From contig ML213510.1 in the NCBI GenBank assembly GCA_004369045.1, forward strand, positions 1,236,828-1,298,936: 62,109 bases of DNA, read 5' to 3'. The notes under the pieces were generated by a model that saw nothing but the letters and a program-made list of their open reading frames with translations, searched no databases and was not told where the DNA came from. Shown piece after piece: positions 23,577 through 35,157 of this stretch (positions are counted from its first letter, which is position 1; each line of letters starts with the position of its first letter). Source of the stretch: Heliocybe sulcata. Lineage: Eukaryota; Basidiomycota; Agaricomycetes; Gloeophyllales; Gloeophyllaceae. The position numbers and the translations under genes are program-made.

Positions 23577-23852
23577 GCTGGGCAGGCGCCTGCGGAGAGG
23601 CGAAGTCGTATTAGTCCAGTTATGAGGCTGGGGCGAGCTCAGTACAGCGGTTGTTCAAAAAGCAGGGTAGTTGTATAGCGAGACCACGCTCGCTGCCAGC
23701 GTCAGTGATGGAACTAGAGAGTATGCGGCCTACTTAACGTGCGGCACTGTAACAAGCCAACTGCCACTACGGACAAATAAAAGCAAATACAAGTAGCTGC
23801 TTTACATTTTCGAAGTCCAAGTTCCTGCACGCTGGTCGGCTCCAGCGTAATC
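23577..23852. promoter_or_regulatory. Divergent promoter between phosphoesterase and uL23m
   Basis: A 276-bp head-to-head spacer is the only space for both promoters. No TATA box or known site stands out. Confidence 0.4.
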
Positions 23853-24809
23853 ATGCAGGCTCTCTCAAAATGCTTCAGTCGGTCATACGCTACTCTCCCA
23901 CCGCCAGCGAAGGCTGCTAGAACCGCCTCTGCACCTCGCGCAGTCCGAGAACGACGTTCGCGTAAAGGGACACACGAGCGGCCACCAGGATTCTCCGATG
24001 CGCTCCCTTCCGGCGCTACACCAACAGAACACGAGCGGTACACCCGTTTGCGCGCTCTCGGAGAGATGGTTACGAGAGATGGATCGCACGAGTACACAGA
24101 GAAGGAGTGGCTGGACCAGATGAACGCCCGTCGTACCAGAATACGAGGTATTGTCCAGGACACTAAGGGGAAGGATGCGGGAACGGCCAGGATCGTCGGC
24201 CAAAAGGTGTACCTCCCCAATGTCCTCTTCCGCCTGGTGAGGAATCATACTCGCCCGGGGCACGCTTACAATCCATACGAGGCGACATTCCGCCTACCCC
24301 AGTCCATCACGAAGACGGATATCCGCAGCTACCTGTTGTCTGTATACGGAGTGAAGACTACCTACATCCACACCGACAACTATCTCTCTCCCATCTACCG
24401 AGACCCCCGCACATACACCTTCACAACGAAGAGCTACAAGACCTACAAGCGCGCTGTCGTCGGCCTCGTGGATCCCTTCTACTATCCTCTAGCTGTGGAG
24501 GACATGAACGAGAAAGACAGAGAGGCGCGCCAGCAGTGGCTTGAGGACAAGTTCGGTATGGAGAAGACCAGAGATTATCGCCACTTCCTCCTCCTGCGGA
24601 TGACGAGGAAGAACGCGAGCCACGCGACCTGGAAGTGGTCCGGGGCGGGCCCGAATAGGGCGGCGATCTTGAGGAAAATTGGGCTGGCGAGATCGGAGAG
24701 GGAGGCGCGGATTGAGAGCACTAAGAAGTTGATCCTGGACGCGAGGGCGAGTGGGACGTCTGTCTCCGAAGCTCTTGAGTCTCGCGAAGTAGACGCTCAG
24801 GCATCATGA
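23853..24809 (+). CDS. MRP20: Mitochondrial large-subunit ribosomal protein uL23m
   Basis: This is a single-exon gene of 318 residues. The N-terminus MQALSKCFSRSYATLPPPAK is a typical mitochondrial presequence. The uL23 core is VYLPNVLFRLVRNHT, then ATFRLPQSITKTDIRSYL and LLSVYGVKTTYIHTDNY. The long C-terminal extension after the core is usual in fungal mitochondrial L23, a peptide-exit-tunnel protein that helps dock the Oxa1 insertase. The ATG at 23853 is the first in frame. The frame is intact, with no introns, unlike its neighbours. Confidence 0.9.
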   Translation: MQALSKCFSRSYATLPPPAKAARTASAPRAVRERRSRKGTHERPPGFSDALPSGATPTEHERYTRLRALGEMVTRDGSHEYTEKEWLDQMNARRTRIRGIVQDTKGKDAGTARIVGQKVYLPNVLFRLVRNHTRPGHAYNPYEATFRLPQSITKTDIRSYLLSVYGVKTTYIHTDNYLSPIYRDPRTYTFTTKSYKTYKRAVVGLVDPFYYPLAVEDMNEKDREARQQWLEDKFGMEKTRDYRHFLLLRMTRKNASHATWKWSGAGPNRAAILRKIGLARSEREARIESTKKLILDARASGTSVSEALESREVDAQAS

Positions 24810-25618
24810 CGAGCCCATGAGTTCGTGTATTAGCTTCTTATGCGAACGGCACCACTTACCTGAATTTATCTGGTAGCCCTCCGGACCAGCCACATGCTTA
24901 GAGCTGTACCTAGTCGTAATTGTATCATGCTCATTGGTCTGGAGTGCTGCTCAACTCCTCTGACTTGGAAAACCCCGGGCGCCAACATTGACCGTATGCT
25001 GACACAGGTACGAGCTGAAGAACAACTTGTTCGGAGCAAGAGAGCTTGAGGACTGGTCTGCGTCTCCTTGATTGGCTCGGGAACTGCCGAGCGTTCTGGT
25101 CTGTGTCGTCCTCGTCCCGGTGGACTCTGCGAAAGCTCTGTGTCTAATTCAGGCGTGGCCAGAAGACCAATATGCTCCTCCTGGGACAAGCAAGGTATCT
25201 GATTAGATGCGCTGCACTGCTATGATCCGTGTGAACCTGTGTGAGTTATAGTCTGAATCTAAAGATACGCACCGTGTCATGTTTGACCTTCATTGTTCGT
25301 TCGACTCCTATCAGGCGTCTACTGCATTCAACGTCCGCGTTTAGGTATGAGCATTAGTGAAGCATGCATGCTGGTTGAGGCTGTCCGAATGCGGTCCCTT
25401 CAATGCTCGTAGGGCGCGGCGTGGCGTTGTTCCTATTAATAACCGAGCGCTTGGAGGAGCATTCAGACTCATGGATCGACGAGCTACCTCATGCTGGGGT
25501 GCCATACAAGGTTTGCTGCGTCGCTCCGAGCAGGAGCCTGGTAGTATGTCTACATGTTCCCCGCTTCCGATTTCTCTATCCTGTGACATCCATCCCCACC
25601 GTCTTCACCATTGCGACC
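24810..25618. other. Gene-free stretch
   Basis: Eight hundred bases between uL23m and the small membrane-protein gene. Only short frames without recognisable content are seen. Confidence 0.45.
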
Positions 25619-25985
25619 ATGACGGACAGCCAACAGAAATCCCAGTACGCCTACGACGTTACCCGGGCTTTCGACGAGATCTCCAGGAAACGAGGACTAG
25701 GTATGTTTGCGAGTCACGTCTCGCGCGATATACGGACCAGTAACCTCTCTCTCGAATTCTCCAGCCTTGGCTATGAGTCATCAGACCACTGTCGCTGCTA
25801 GCACCCAGCCAAGCACTTCTCACCCCGCATCCGAAGACACGAGAGAGATACTGGCGGCGGCAGTGGCTGTGCTGGGCCTCCTCATCATCCTTGGCGTCTT
25901 AACAGCATTTGTCCTCGCCTTTGCGGGATTGCTGCTGCTCCTCCTATTCGTCGGCTTTGTTTGCGTTGTCATCCTTGACGTCTGA
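25619..25985 (+). CDS. Small two-helix membrane protein
   Basis: Two exons (25619-25700 and 25765-25985) are joined over a 64-nt intron with a GTATGT donor and CTCCAG acceptor, phase 1, giving 100 residues. The first half is polar (MTDSQQKSQYAYDVTRAFDE), the middle Ser/Thr-rich. The last 45 residues form two very hydrophobic helices joined by a short turn (VLGLLIILGVLTAFVLAFAG, then LLLLLLFVGFVCVVIL), ending LDV. That suggests a hairpin in a membrane with both ends on the same side. There is no signal peptide and no family match I know. The clean intron and hydrophobic pattern support a real gene. Confidence 0.6.
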
Positions 25986-27229
25986 GTGCCACTGTTGGTT
26001 AATTGGTAGAGCTCGTGCTGCGCGCGCATTGGAGGGATGGTGCTTCGCCCGTCACGTGCTGGCCTTTGGGTCCTAGAGGATGCCGGCGGTGGTGTTTACC
26101 GTTTTGAATCCATGGAAGGACCCTCCCAGTCAGGGGCGACTGGGCAGTCCGTTGTTGCTGGAGACGTTGACTATGAGATTTCACTCCTTTCCAAATATTC
26201 CACGAACGATACGATACAATCGCTCCTGTATCTAAGACGTCCTTCAAGTTTGTTCACGACCACGTAACGCATTGTCTATGGTTGATGGCCCTTCGTACCT
26301 TCGTCCAATGATTGGCATTATGCTATCGGCTTCCCTACTCCTTCCTGTGTGCGGGATCAATCAAACTGTAATCCTACCGACGACGGGATTCCTCGTTGGC
26401 AAGGGGAACACAGGAGCACATGTGTAGACGGTCGGATCAGAGTTCATGGACCTCGACGAGGATTATGAAGCCGTAGAGCAACCGGCTTCGCTGCTGGCAA
26501 CATAATACAAATTGCGGCAGAAACGAGTATGCAGTGGTAGGCTTGAAGTTGGCCAATGTTACCAGTGGTCGACGCAAATAATAGATAGTAGTCTGAATTA
26601 ACTATGTCCTATGGAACCTACAAAGATGATGTACAGCAGGCCTCTTGACTCTGCGTAACGCAGAGAGGAAGGAAGAAAACCTCCGATGGTATATTGATCC
26701 CACGGCGAACTCCTGTAGCCCATCACTTTCTGATCACGTCTCGTAGGATACGTACAAGTAACTCTGAGTCGACTATCGAAGTCAGGCATCGGAGGACGAG
26801 GGCTGCCTCTAGTCGACATAGACACGTGCTCTGTAATCTCACAATGGCCAGGTAACGTTGCAAAGCGGCACTGGAATGCGGTAGCAGTTAACGCCTATCT
26901 TGACAGATTACATCTTGGCTCGGCGGGCAACGATGCAGCCGGCACGACGGTCGGAAGCCGCATCGTCTCTTGGGCGAGGGCCGGTTCTCGGCTCGGGTTA
27001 CTACGCAGACAACTGTTTAGCCGTACTTATAGAGCTCCTTCGAGATGAATCCTCCTCACCCCTCCTCTCCTCCATCCGCGCAAGTTTGGTAGCTGGGCTA
27101 CGCCTTCTGTCCCGTTCTCTCCTCTTGTGCTGGTCATTTTTTTTCGCCTTCATCTTGAAACGTGTATCCCGGCTGGCTGGTCCTTTTTCCACCAAGTTCA
27201 TCCCGTAGCCTTTCGTTGAATCTCTCAAA
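25986..27229. other. Gene-free region upstream of Egh16-like gene
   Basis: About 1.2 kb with no convincing coding frame. The last 200 bases before 27230 contain a pyrimidine-rich tract and a possible TATA-like ACTTATAGAG near 27023, in keeping with a strong promoter. Nothing else was recognised. Confidence 0.4.
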
Positions 27230-29009
27230 ATGATCAAGAGCATCGCTGTCCTTTCTCTCCTGGCCTCGACGGCTTATGGTCACGCTTTCATCTCATCCGT
27301 GCAAAGCGCGAATGGCGTCTCTGCCATGTCCTTTGGTGTCGGTATGTCTATCCATAGCAAATAGTCCTTCACGTATTTTAACTTATAATTGTCCGAAAGA
27401 CACCACCGGTTCCATCCCACGGAACGGGACGACCGAGCAGCCATTCCAGCTTGACACGCCTGTCCTCAAGGACTTGAACACGAGTACGTCAACCCAGGAC
27501 TCTTCTATTAAACTGTTGCTCATTTGACTCCTTCGCCAGACCCTTGCGGTTCCACTCTGATGGGTGGCAGCATTGACATCGCCACAGCCATGAAGAACCA
27601 GGCGCAAGCCAGCAACGGCGCCCTGCCCCAGGTCCCCTCCAACGGCACGCTGACTCTTGGTATCCACCAGGTCAACGCTGACGGTGGAGGACCCTTCACT
27701 GCCGAGGTTAACGCTGACGGCACGGGTAAGACGTGGGTCGCTGCCACCGTCATGTCGCAGCCTCCGGGCAGCAATGGTCTCCTGCAGTACGTCTATAACA
27801 ACCAACTAGCCCAGCCGTACTGACTCCTGTCTCAGCAATGGCCCTGCCAACTCTTTCCTTACCCTCCAGATGCCTAAAAACGTTCAGTGCACGGGGGGTA
27901 CTGGCAACAACGCTTGCTTGGTCCGTATCAACAACGGTGGTGAGAACAGCACGTCCTTCGCGAACGGCGCTGGTCCTTTCGGTGGTTGCGTTGCCGTGTC
28001 TATGGGTAAGCAACTCTTGTGAGATCAGTTTCTCACCTTCTCACTGACCGTACACAGCGGCTACCTCGACCAAGGGCGGTTCCGCGGCCAAGTCCACCAT
28101 CACCCCCGCTGCGCAGAGGGGCCATAAGGGTCAGGCAGGCAAGGCGAACAACAACGGGGCTAAGAAGAACAACGCGAACAAGCGCAGCAACGTTCTCAGC
28201 TCGCGCTCGCTTGCGTCTCTGGATGAGCTGTCGGACATGCTCGTGAAGAGGAACGCCCTGGACCTGAGCATCGAGCAAAAGAGGCAGATCCTGACCGCCC
28301 AGCTGATCGACGAGCTCGGCACCGTCACCGGCACCGCCCTCGACAGTAAGTCCCATAGCCGTCTCTCACCGCTGCTACATGAGCTCATTGTTGTGCGCTA
28401 GTCCCGATCGACAACATCGCGGGCCAGAACGACTTCAGCGCCAAGGGTGGAAACTCGACCACCGTGGCAAAGAATGCCGTCCTGACCGAGCAGCAGGCCA
28501 TCGACTTGAAGAAGGCCGTCAACCTTGCTGTCAACAGCGCGATCCAAGTCCTGGCTAACGCCCAGAACATTGACGCCGGGAAGGAAGGCCAGGATGAGGA
28601 GATCACCGACAAGGCCAACGCCGACGCCGCGGCCTTCCTCGCCTCTGGCCAGACGACCTCGGTCAACTTGGGCAACGCCGGTGTCGGTTTCTTCAACACC
28701 GCCAACGTCAACTCTCTCATGGGCGAGCGTGCGTATCTGAGCTCTGTTGTCCTTTCTTGCTTCTGACGTTTCGTTTGACGGATAGTTGCCACTGCGACTG
28801 ACGGCCTGAAGGCTGCTGCGGCCACTACGACCGCTGCGGGTGCCAAGGCTACGTCTGGATCGAACAGAGGCGCGAACAAGGGCGGTAACGCCAACAAGGG
28901 CGCTGCCAACAACGGTGCCGCCAACAGGGGCGGTGCTAACAACGGTGCCGCCAACGGTGCCTCCCGCAAGCAAAAGCTGGGTATGGCCCGCGTCCGTCGT
29001 TGGGATTAG
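27230..29009 (+). CDS. Egh16-like secreted protein
   Basis: The model has seven exons: 27230-27341, 27400-27483, 27540-27786, 27836-28005, 28058-28345, 28402-28728 and 28786-29009, giving 1452 nt and 483 residues. The signal peptide MIKSIAVLSLLASTAYG is followed directly by His (HAFISSVQSANGVSAMSFGV). The conserved part has NPCGSTLMGG, LTLGIHQVNADGGGPFTAEV and NNACLVRINN, which I recognise as the Egh16/MAS3 family of fungal secreted proteins linked to infection structures and wall contact. A basic linker with dibasic KR sites and a C-terminal Asn/Gly/Ala-rich repeat tail (residues ~440-475) follow. An N-terminal His right after cleavage is what copper-dependent LPMO-type enzymes have; that link is only inference. 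The function is unknown. Confidence 0.83.
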
Positions 29010-29870
29010 GCTCCAGTTTCTGGGGACTAGTCTGCGAGAGATGATTCAACTGTTATTTATTGGTGGCGCGGGTCGGGCTCGCTGCTAGACGTTTTGTCGT
29101 GAATTGTATTTCTAGCACTCTCATTACAGTCTCATGTACAACTCGCACTGCGGGAGACTCTAGCCAGTTTATGGATACTCGTTTCCCTTTTCTCCCAGGT
29201 TTCGTGCGTCAAGTTGCTGGGGATATCTACGAATGCGCTAGGTTCCTCGACCTCTCGTCGCCTCACGTACGTCTTCCCTTCATTCTCCAATTGTGCCATG
29301 CCATCCGGCGTTCGGAACGTCCGCCTCAGGCACGCATGGCGGGCATCAGTTCGAAACTCATCGCCTTCGAGGACGTTGCTACTCCGCGTCCGATACGTCG
29401 CTCGGGTTAAGGTCCACGTTCCCGAGGAAATTCTTTATCCCCTCCGCAGGATGTCGGCGCCACAAGCCACCAAGGTTCCTGGCATCAAATCAATCTCACT
29501 TGCATCGGAAGCGAAGTCAAACGTCAGTCTGAATCATAATGTTGATGCAGACGTCAATATTCAATATTATTCAGTACTAGCAGTGGCTGTCGATCCGACC
29601 GATTATATTAATATTGGCGCGCTTCGACACGTTTGAAAGGACATAGTAGACTGAAGACAAGGCGTTATTGAAGCTTCTGCTACAGGGATTACCAGCCATT
29701 TTCTGGAAATTTAACACCCCGGTACTTGGAACGACGATACACCGCCAAGCGCTATGTGGTAATTTCCGTAGCAGATATACTCTATTCCGCATCGTCTCGC
29801 AGTCATGAATGTTTGCGACGGGAAGGGCAGAAGGCTTCCCAGGCAGAGCACGAGATATAGACTGCAACTC
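29010..29870. other. Gene-free stretch
   Basis: This is the 3' region of the Egh16-like gene and the DNA leading to the duplicated block. It is AT-rich from 29,520 to 29,640. No gene was recognised. Confidence 0.4.
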
Positions 29871-31860
29871 GGTAGTTAAATTGCATAGCAAAGAATAAAG
29901 ACACAACGAGCACGACAGGCCGTATGACTATGTAGTAGGGAGCGTGATTAGTCGGATATGTAGAGGAATATAAGGAATGGTAGTAGCTATATAGTGCACA
30001 GTATGTATAGGGTGATAGTCCGTTAATACAGGATGAAACAGTGTGCAGCATTAGGGAGTGGCAGGCAGCGGGGTTCGGATACCAAAGAGCGAGCGGTACG
30101 TGTGTTTTACAAACAACAAGATGCGAATGCAGAGAATTTTGAGCTCAGAGTGAGATGCAATGCGATGAGAGGTGATGTGCGGCGAAAGGAAGTGGACCGG
30201 CCACCCCACTCTGTAGACGCGCTCGATAGACGAACAGGGGCCTCAGGGGCTCCCCACCTCCACGAAACTCCGCCATTTGCTGGCCTCGTCGTCCGCAAAG
30301 TCAATAAAGTCCGCGAAGGGTGGGAACCACGACTCAAGCGTGCCGCTCCTGCTCCGCGGTTTTTTCGAAGGTGAAGTCGCAGCGTCAGGAACAGTGATGC
30401 TTAGCAGAAGCGTGTTGGCGCGCGAGCGGATCTTGGGCGCTTGGGCCCGAGAGTGGGACCGCAGCCGGCCGGAGCACCTGGGCGAGGCGGGGATGACGAC
30501 GTCCTCGTCCTCCAGGAGCATCGCCTCGTGGAGGTGGATCGAGTCGCGCTGACTCGGCGCCTTCTCCTGCACAAAGTCCGCGATCTCGTCGTCGGCCTCG
30601 GCGTCGTCCTCGTCGTCGGACAGGGACATGAAGTTCGTCTTGGTGCGCGAGATGCGGTGCGGGTTGCACGCGCGGCCTTCGAGGCAGGCGAGCGCGTTCG
30701 AGCGGTTCGCGCGGCGCTGGTGCGAGGTGACCGAGGCGCCTCTGGTCAGGGACGACGAGGCGATGCTTTCCCGCTTCGTCGTGCTCGCGCTGGCGCTGTC
30801 CTGTGTCCGCGAGCGCCGCGGGGTCGGGAAGGAGGGCAAGAAGGACGTGCGTGGGCTCAGAAGGAAGGAGGCGGAGCTGGGCGACAGGATGGACGGCGCC
30901 GAGTGCGAGTGCGAGTGGGAGGAGACAGACGGGGAGGCGGGGGCGGGTGGAGCAGGAGGACGGGTCGAGGGGAGGTTCAAGGGGCGAAGGTGTCGTCTGC
31001 TCGGGACAGGAGGGAGCAGGGACGATGGAGCGGGCTTGGGCGAGGGCAGACGGTCGCGTGAGCGCCGGCGAGAGGGCGTGGTGGGAGAAGGCATCGGTGA
31101 GGCGTCGGTATCTGCGAACAGCCTGCATGGGCGTCAGCAAGATATACGAGGGGATGGCGGTGAATACGCACAGCGTAGCAGACAACACGTCTGTGACGTC
31201 TGGGGATGGCGTCCGCGCGAAGTCTCTGTTAAGCGCACAGCTTTAGCTAGTTTTCGGAGACATGAAACAGAGACCTACTCGACATCAGGCAAAGTCACCG
31301 TCAGGAAGGATCTGCCCTGCGTCGTCGAGGGTTTTCGGTGCAGACTCGAGCTCGACTCGGCGAGGTCGAGATAGAGGAAGGAGCTGAATTCATCCTTCGT
31401 CTCTCTAGGAGACTGCAAGCCAAAGTAAAATGCAGACTGCTCATCGGCCTCTGGACATGAAATGGTGCGGAACGATGCATAGTTGCTTTTGCGCAGAAAA
31501 TCCGCAGATGTAACATAGTCGGAATCATGGAATGTCGAGGTGGCGCGGTCATCGAGCGACGCAGGGTACGTCGGGAATTCCATTCGTGGTTCCGTCGTAA
31601 TCGCCTCTGTCGTCTAGAGCGTGATCGTCTCTGTCGTCGGGAGCGTCGTCGAACAGTAGCAGGCAGCTTGAGCACCGCACCAGGCAGGGAAAAGGATAAC
31701 TTATATGTAAAGGGGGGCGCGTCCCCGCCGTGGTCGAACCCCTGGTTAGCGTCGCAATCGAATCGCAATGCCGCCGCCTTCCTGTTTGGTCGCTGTGGTG
31801 CAGCTGTCCAGTGAACCACCAGTCTCCTCGACGACCACCGTGATACTTGGAGTACGAGGC
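29871..31860. repeat. Segmental duplication, copy 1
   Basis: This block recurs at about 42,450-44,420 in the same orientation. Both the left flank (29,871-30,402, including the gene's 3' end) and the right edge (31,717-31,860) are clearly related but diverged. The core 30,403-31,716 seems identical to 42,950-44,263. The offset is constant at 12,547 bp across the core. The copy carries one whole gene plus about 130 bp of identical upstream sequence. Confidence 0.85.
30243..31583 (-). CDS. Ser/Arg-rich protein of unknown function, copy 1
   Basis: Two exons (31583-31279 and 31122-30243) are joined over a 156-nt intron (donor GTAGGT, acceptor ATGCAG, phase 2), giving 394 residues. No domain is recognised. 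The N-terminal third is acidic and aromatic (SADFLRKSNYASFRTISC). The middle is a low-complexity Ser/Pro/Arg region with an SHSHSHS run. The C-terminal third is more ordered-looking, with an acidic patch (DDEDDAEADDE), SPRCSGRLRSHSR and an ending WFPPFADFIDFADDE ... WRSFVEVGSP. The aromatic-acidic C-terminus is probably the conserved functional part, since it is kept in both copies despite nucleotide divergence. The splice choice is the only one that joins both frames without a stop. Confidence 0.62.
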
Positions 31861-32829
31861 CCGATCGCGTCTGCACTGCCACTAATTGCCCCGGTCTTGT
31901 TTGGTCTGCACCAACGTGCTGGAGGGGGATTGTGCTAGGTACCACAAGCCCGGCCCTAGAGTGAGGTCTTCACGGGCTAACTCGCTGCGTTTGTATTCTC
32001 GCGTTGGTCTAGTACACGCCCGTCTTCCCCGCGCTGTCTTCGGCTCTCCTCCACGCCCCGCATTGTTTCTTGGCCTACATGCCCGATCCATTGACTTGCA
32101 CTCGTCTACACACACGATATTCCCCACCTCCCGCTTCCGCCAGCACCGGGCGTGGCTTTTCTGCCGTGACATGGGGGGACGCCAAAGCCTTCACGACTTC
32201 CCCTTCCGCCCTCCCCTCACTCCCTGTCGAGTCTCCACCACCTGGTACTCGCGCGCACATGCTGCTCCCGCGGCGACTTTAAGCCCGCGAGGTGGTTGGG
32301 AGGGCAGTACGTTATCGCTGTGAGATAGCAGTTAGCAGGTCTGTATGCACTACAAATTGTACGAAACACTCACCGTTTCTGAGGCCATGATATCGAGAGG
32401 GGAGCGCGGTGCGTGGATTGTCGGAAGGGTCGAGATTGCTGCAGGTGCGTTAGCTCGCTCCCGTTCACTCCGAAAATCTCGGATACGCACCTGCCCGTTT
32501 GCTGCACATTTCTCGCCCGCGCACGCCTCCTCCAATTTGCACTTCCATCGAAACCTCGCTACTCAGCGCCGGCGTCGACAGTACGCGTGTCTGAAGGCAT
32601 CCGTGAGCTCATATCGTTCTCACCGTAAAGAGAAGACTCACCTCCACCGCGCACAGGACATCCTTCGATCACCGAGGACGTTCGCATGTCAAACACGTCG
32701 CGCCCAGTCGAGCACGCGAGGGCATCGAGACAGCGCTCGCGGGAGCCCGATCCATACCTATATCGTCGTCCGAGGGGGAGCCAAACTTGCTGCGCCGCGT
32801 CTCTGGGCCAGCCGGTGTCGAGATGCGAG
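31861..32829. other. Gene-free DNA upstream of copy 1
   Basis: This has open frames on both strands but no consistent gene. A minus-strand ATG followed by GTGAGT near 32,385 looks like a first exon but cannot be joined in frame to anything. It is probably the shared upstream region or decayed sequence. Confidence 0.35.
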
Positions 32830-34850
32830 GGCAGTGTAGTCGAGCGTGGAGGGCAGAGGACCCCGCTCGCCGGGCGTGAATGTATATAGTCGCCGTAAAG
32901 ATTGTCCGGGGCGGTAATGCTGCTGGTGAACAAGAGTCGAAGACAGGACGTCCCTCGCGGGACGTCGATCCGTCGTGATATCGATGAGCAAAGGGATAAG
33001 ACGGGGGACGACGCCGAGCGGCTGTATATCGATGTAACGGATGCCGGCGTAGAGCGGACGCGTGAAGGCGTAGCCTCTGTCACCGTTGTCGAGACAGGGC
33101 AGGGGCAGCGCGCAGTGGACGCGAAAGAGCCGAGTCGAATGCGAGCGGCGGGGAGAGGAGGGAGCCTCGCGACCTCGCTCGCGGGAACTCGATCCGTCCC
33201 TACTTTGATGTCAGCAGGCTGCGCAGTCGGGCGTCGAGGAGCGAGAACGAGACACTCTGGCCCCGTTCGTCGGACGTCGATGCGTGGCGTGAACGCGAAG
33301 CGGCGAGGAGAGGAGGCCTCGATCCGTCCCGAGTTTGATGTGAGCGGCCTGCGTAGTCCGGCGTCGAGGAGCGAGAACGAGACACTCTGGCCTCGTCGCC
33401 GGACGTCGATGCGTGGAGTGAACGCGAAGCATCGGGGAGGCCTCGCGGGAAGTCGAGCCGTCCCTACTTTGATGTCGGCAGGCGCAGTCAGGCGTCGAGG
33501 AGCGAGAACGAGACACTCTGGCCTCGGTCGCCGGGCGTCGATGCGTGGAGTGAACGCGAAGCGGCGGGGAGGCCTCGCGGGAAGTCGACCCGTGCCGAGC
33601 TTGATGTGACCGGGCTGCGTAGTCGGGCGTCGAGGAGCGAGAGCGAGACTCTTTGGCCTCGTTCGCCGGACGTCGATACGTCGCTATATTGATGCACAGA
33701 GGCGTGTCGAAGAGAACGCCGTCGGGGAATGGTGAAGACTGGACATGAACGCGGAGGTACAAATGTACCACGCTGGTACTACTCGCGACGTTGACGGCAG
33801 GCGTGCAGGTCTCGCTCGCGGGAGTCAGACATATCGGTATTTTGATGCCCGGCGGGGTGTATAGTCGATTGTCGAGAGGTAGAGCAGCGAGGACCCGGCA
33901 ATGCGGCCTCTATATGCCAAGAGATCGACGGCGGCGAAGAGGCCTAACGGGGAGAGACGAGACCTTACGGTCTCTCTCGCCACAGCCGCCCCCGAGGTCG
34001 AATAGGTTGTGCGAAACGAGGCCCTTCGGCCTCGCTCGCGGGGCGTCGATATATGGTGTCGGCGTCGACGTTCTGGCGGGAAGTGCACGTTGTCGCTTAC
34101 GGGACGCCGATAAGTCGGTGGATACGCACGGTGGTGTCGAAGGCGGGAGAGACATGTCGACGGAGAGAATGCCCAGCTCGCGGGCTGTCGATCTGTCGTG
34201 TCGGCGGCTCGAGGAAAGTGAACGCCGGGAGTCCGTTCATAGGCTCGTCGAGAACGCAATCGCGCCCTAAAGGGAGCGTGGCACGCGAGAAGGAGGCAAT
34301 GGGATCGGGGTAGGAGACGGCTGCTGTTGTATGGGCTCGTTGGAGCTGTAAAGATCGAGCAGAATAGATGAATAAGTGAAATGACGCGAGGAGGGTGTAA
34401 AAACCACGCACCATCCGTTCCTCGCACAGCCTGTTGCCGAGTTCCAATAGGTTGCCGACACGAGGCCCTGCGGGCCCGCTCGCGGGGCGTCGATATATGG
34501 CGTCGAAGTCCACGCGAACACGGGAGTGTGGCAGGGAGGTGCACCTCGTCGCTTACAGGGCGCCGATGCGTCAGTGGATACGCACGGTGGTGTCGAAAGC
34601 GGGAGGGATATGTCGACGGAGAGAACGCAGCTCGCGGGCTGTCGATCTCTCGTGTCGGCATGTCGAGGAAAGGGAACGCCGGGGGTCCGTTCATAGACTC
34701 GCCCAAGAGCGAAACAGGCGAGGGGCAATGGAGTCGGGGTAGGACATGGCCGCTATTATCTGAACTCGTTTGAGCTGTAAAGATCGGGCAGAATATATGA
34801 ATAAGTGAAACAATGCGAGGAGGGTGGAAGAACCACGCGCCATAACAGTA
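32830..34850. repeat. Satellite-like array with CGTCGAT core
   Basis: This complex tandem array has two unit sizes. Units of about 130-135 bp start with GCGTCGAGGAGCGAGA at 33,231, 33,361, 33,492 and 33,627, with a more diverged unit before them. Two larger units of about 443 bp, 34,018-34,419 and 34,461-34,849, share long stretches such as GTGGATACGCACGGTGGTGT. All units contain variants of CTCGCGGGACGTCGAT. Long minus-strand frames here (up to 347 codons) are a by-product of repeat sequence without stops and should not be read as genes. Confidence 0.8.
34018..34849. repeat. Direct repeat pair, ~443-bp unit
   Basis: The two copies, 34,018-34,419 and 34,461-34,849, align almost end to end with scattered substitutions. 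They share CTCGCGGGGCGTCGATATAT near the start and GATGAATAAGTGAAA near the end. Confidence 0.75.
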
Positions 34851-35157
34851 CAACTCTTCAGAAACCACTCCCTCGCTCTCTCTCGACGGGACGAGGCCAC
34901 CCGACCCTCCATGCCATCCATCTTGACCGCAAAAGGAAGCGGGCTGTTGCCGCCGTGCCGTACGAGCGCTCGAAGAGACCTGAAGAGGCTGGGAAACGGT
35001 GTGACACCGAGGTCAGGGTAATTCGAGCCTATCGACGCAAGAACAACATACCTATTGACCAAAGGCGTGCCGATCTTTGCTCTTTCCTTCCACCCGGCGA
35101 CAATAACCCTCGCTGAGTCTCGAGAACGCGGCCTACGGCCGCCGAGACACGACCAAT

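Noticed and set aside
25990-26080. tRNA D-arm-like TTAATTGGTAGAGC
   Set aside because: No anticodon stem, T-arm or matching acceptor stem follows at the right distance.
30385-31188. Second long minus-strand frame and plus-strand frames of 206-248 codons in the duplicated gene
   Set aside because: GC-rich coding sequence gives open frames in other phases. Only the frame that joins to the 5' exon with a valid splice was kept.
32345-32535. Minus-strand ATG followed by a GTGAGT donor that looks like a first exon
   Set aside because: The following acceptor gives an immediate stop in the required phase, and no continuation is open.
33825-34868. 347-codon minus-strand open frame
   Set aside because: It lies entirely in the satellite-like array and repeats the same peptide blocks; repeat sequence lacking stops explains it.
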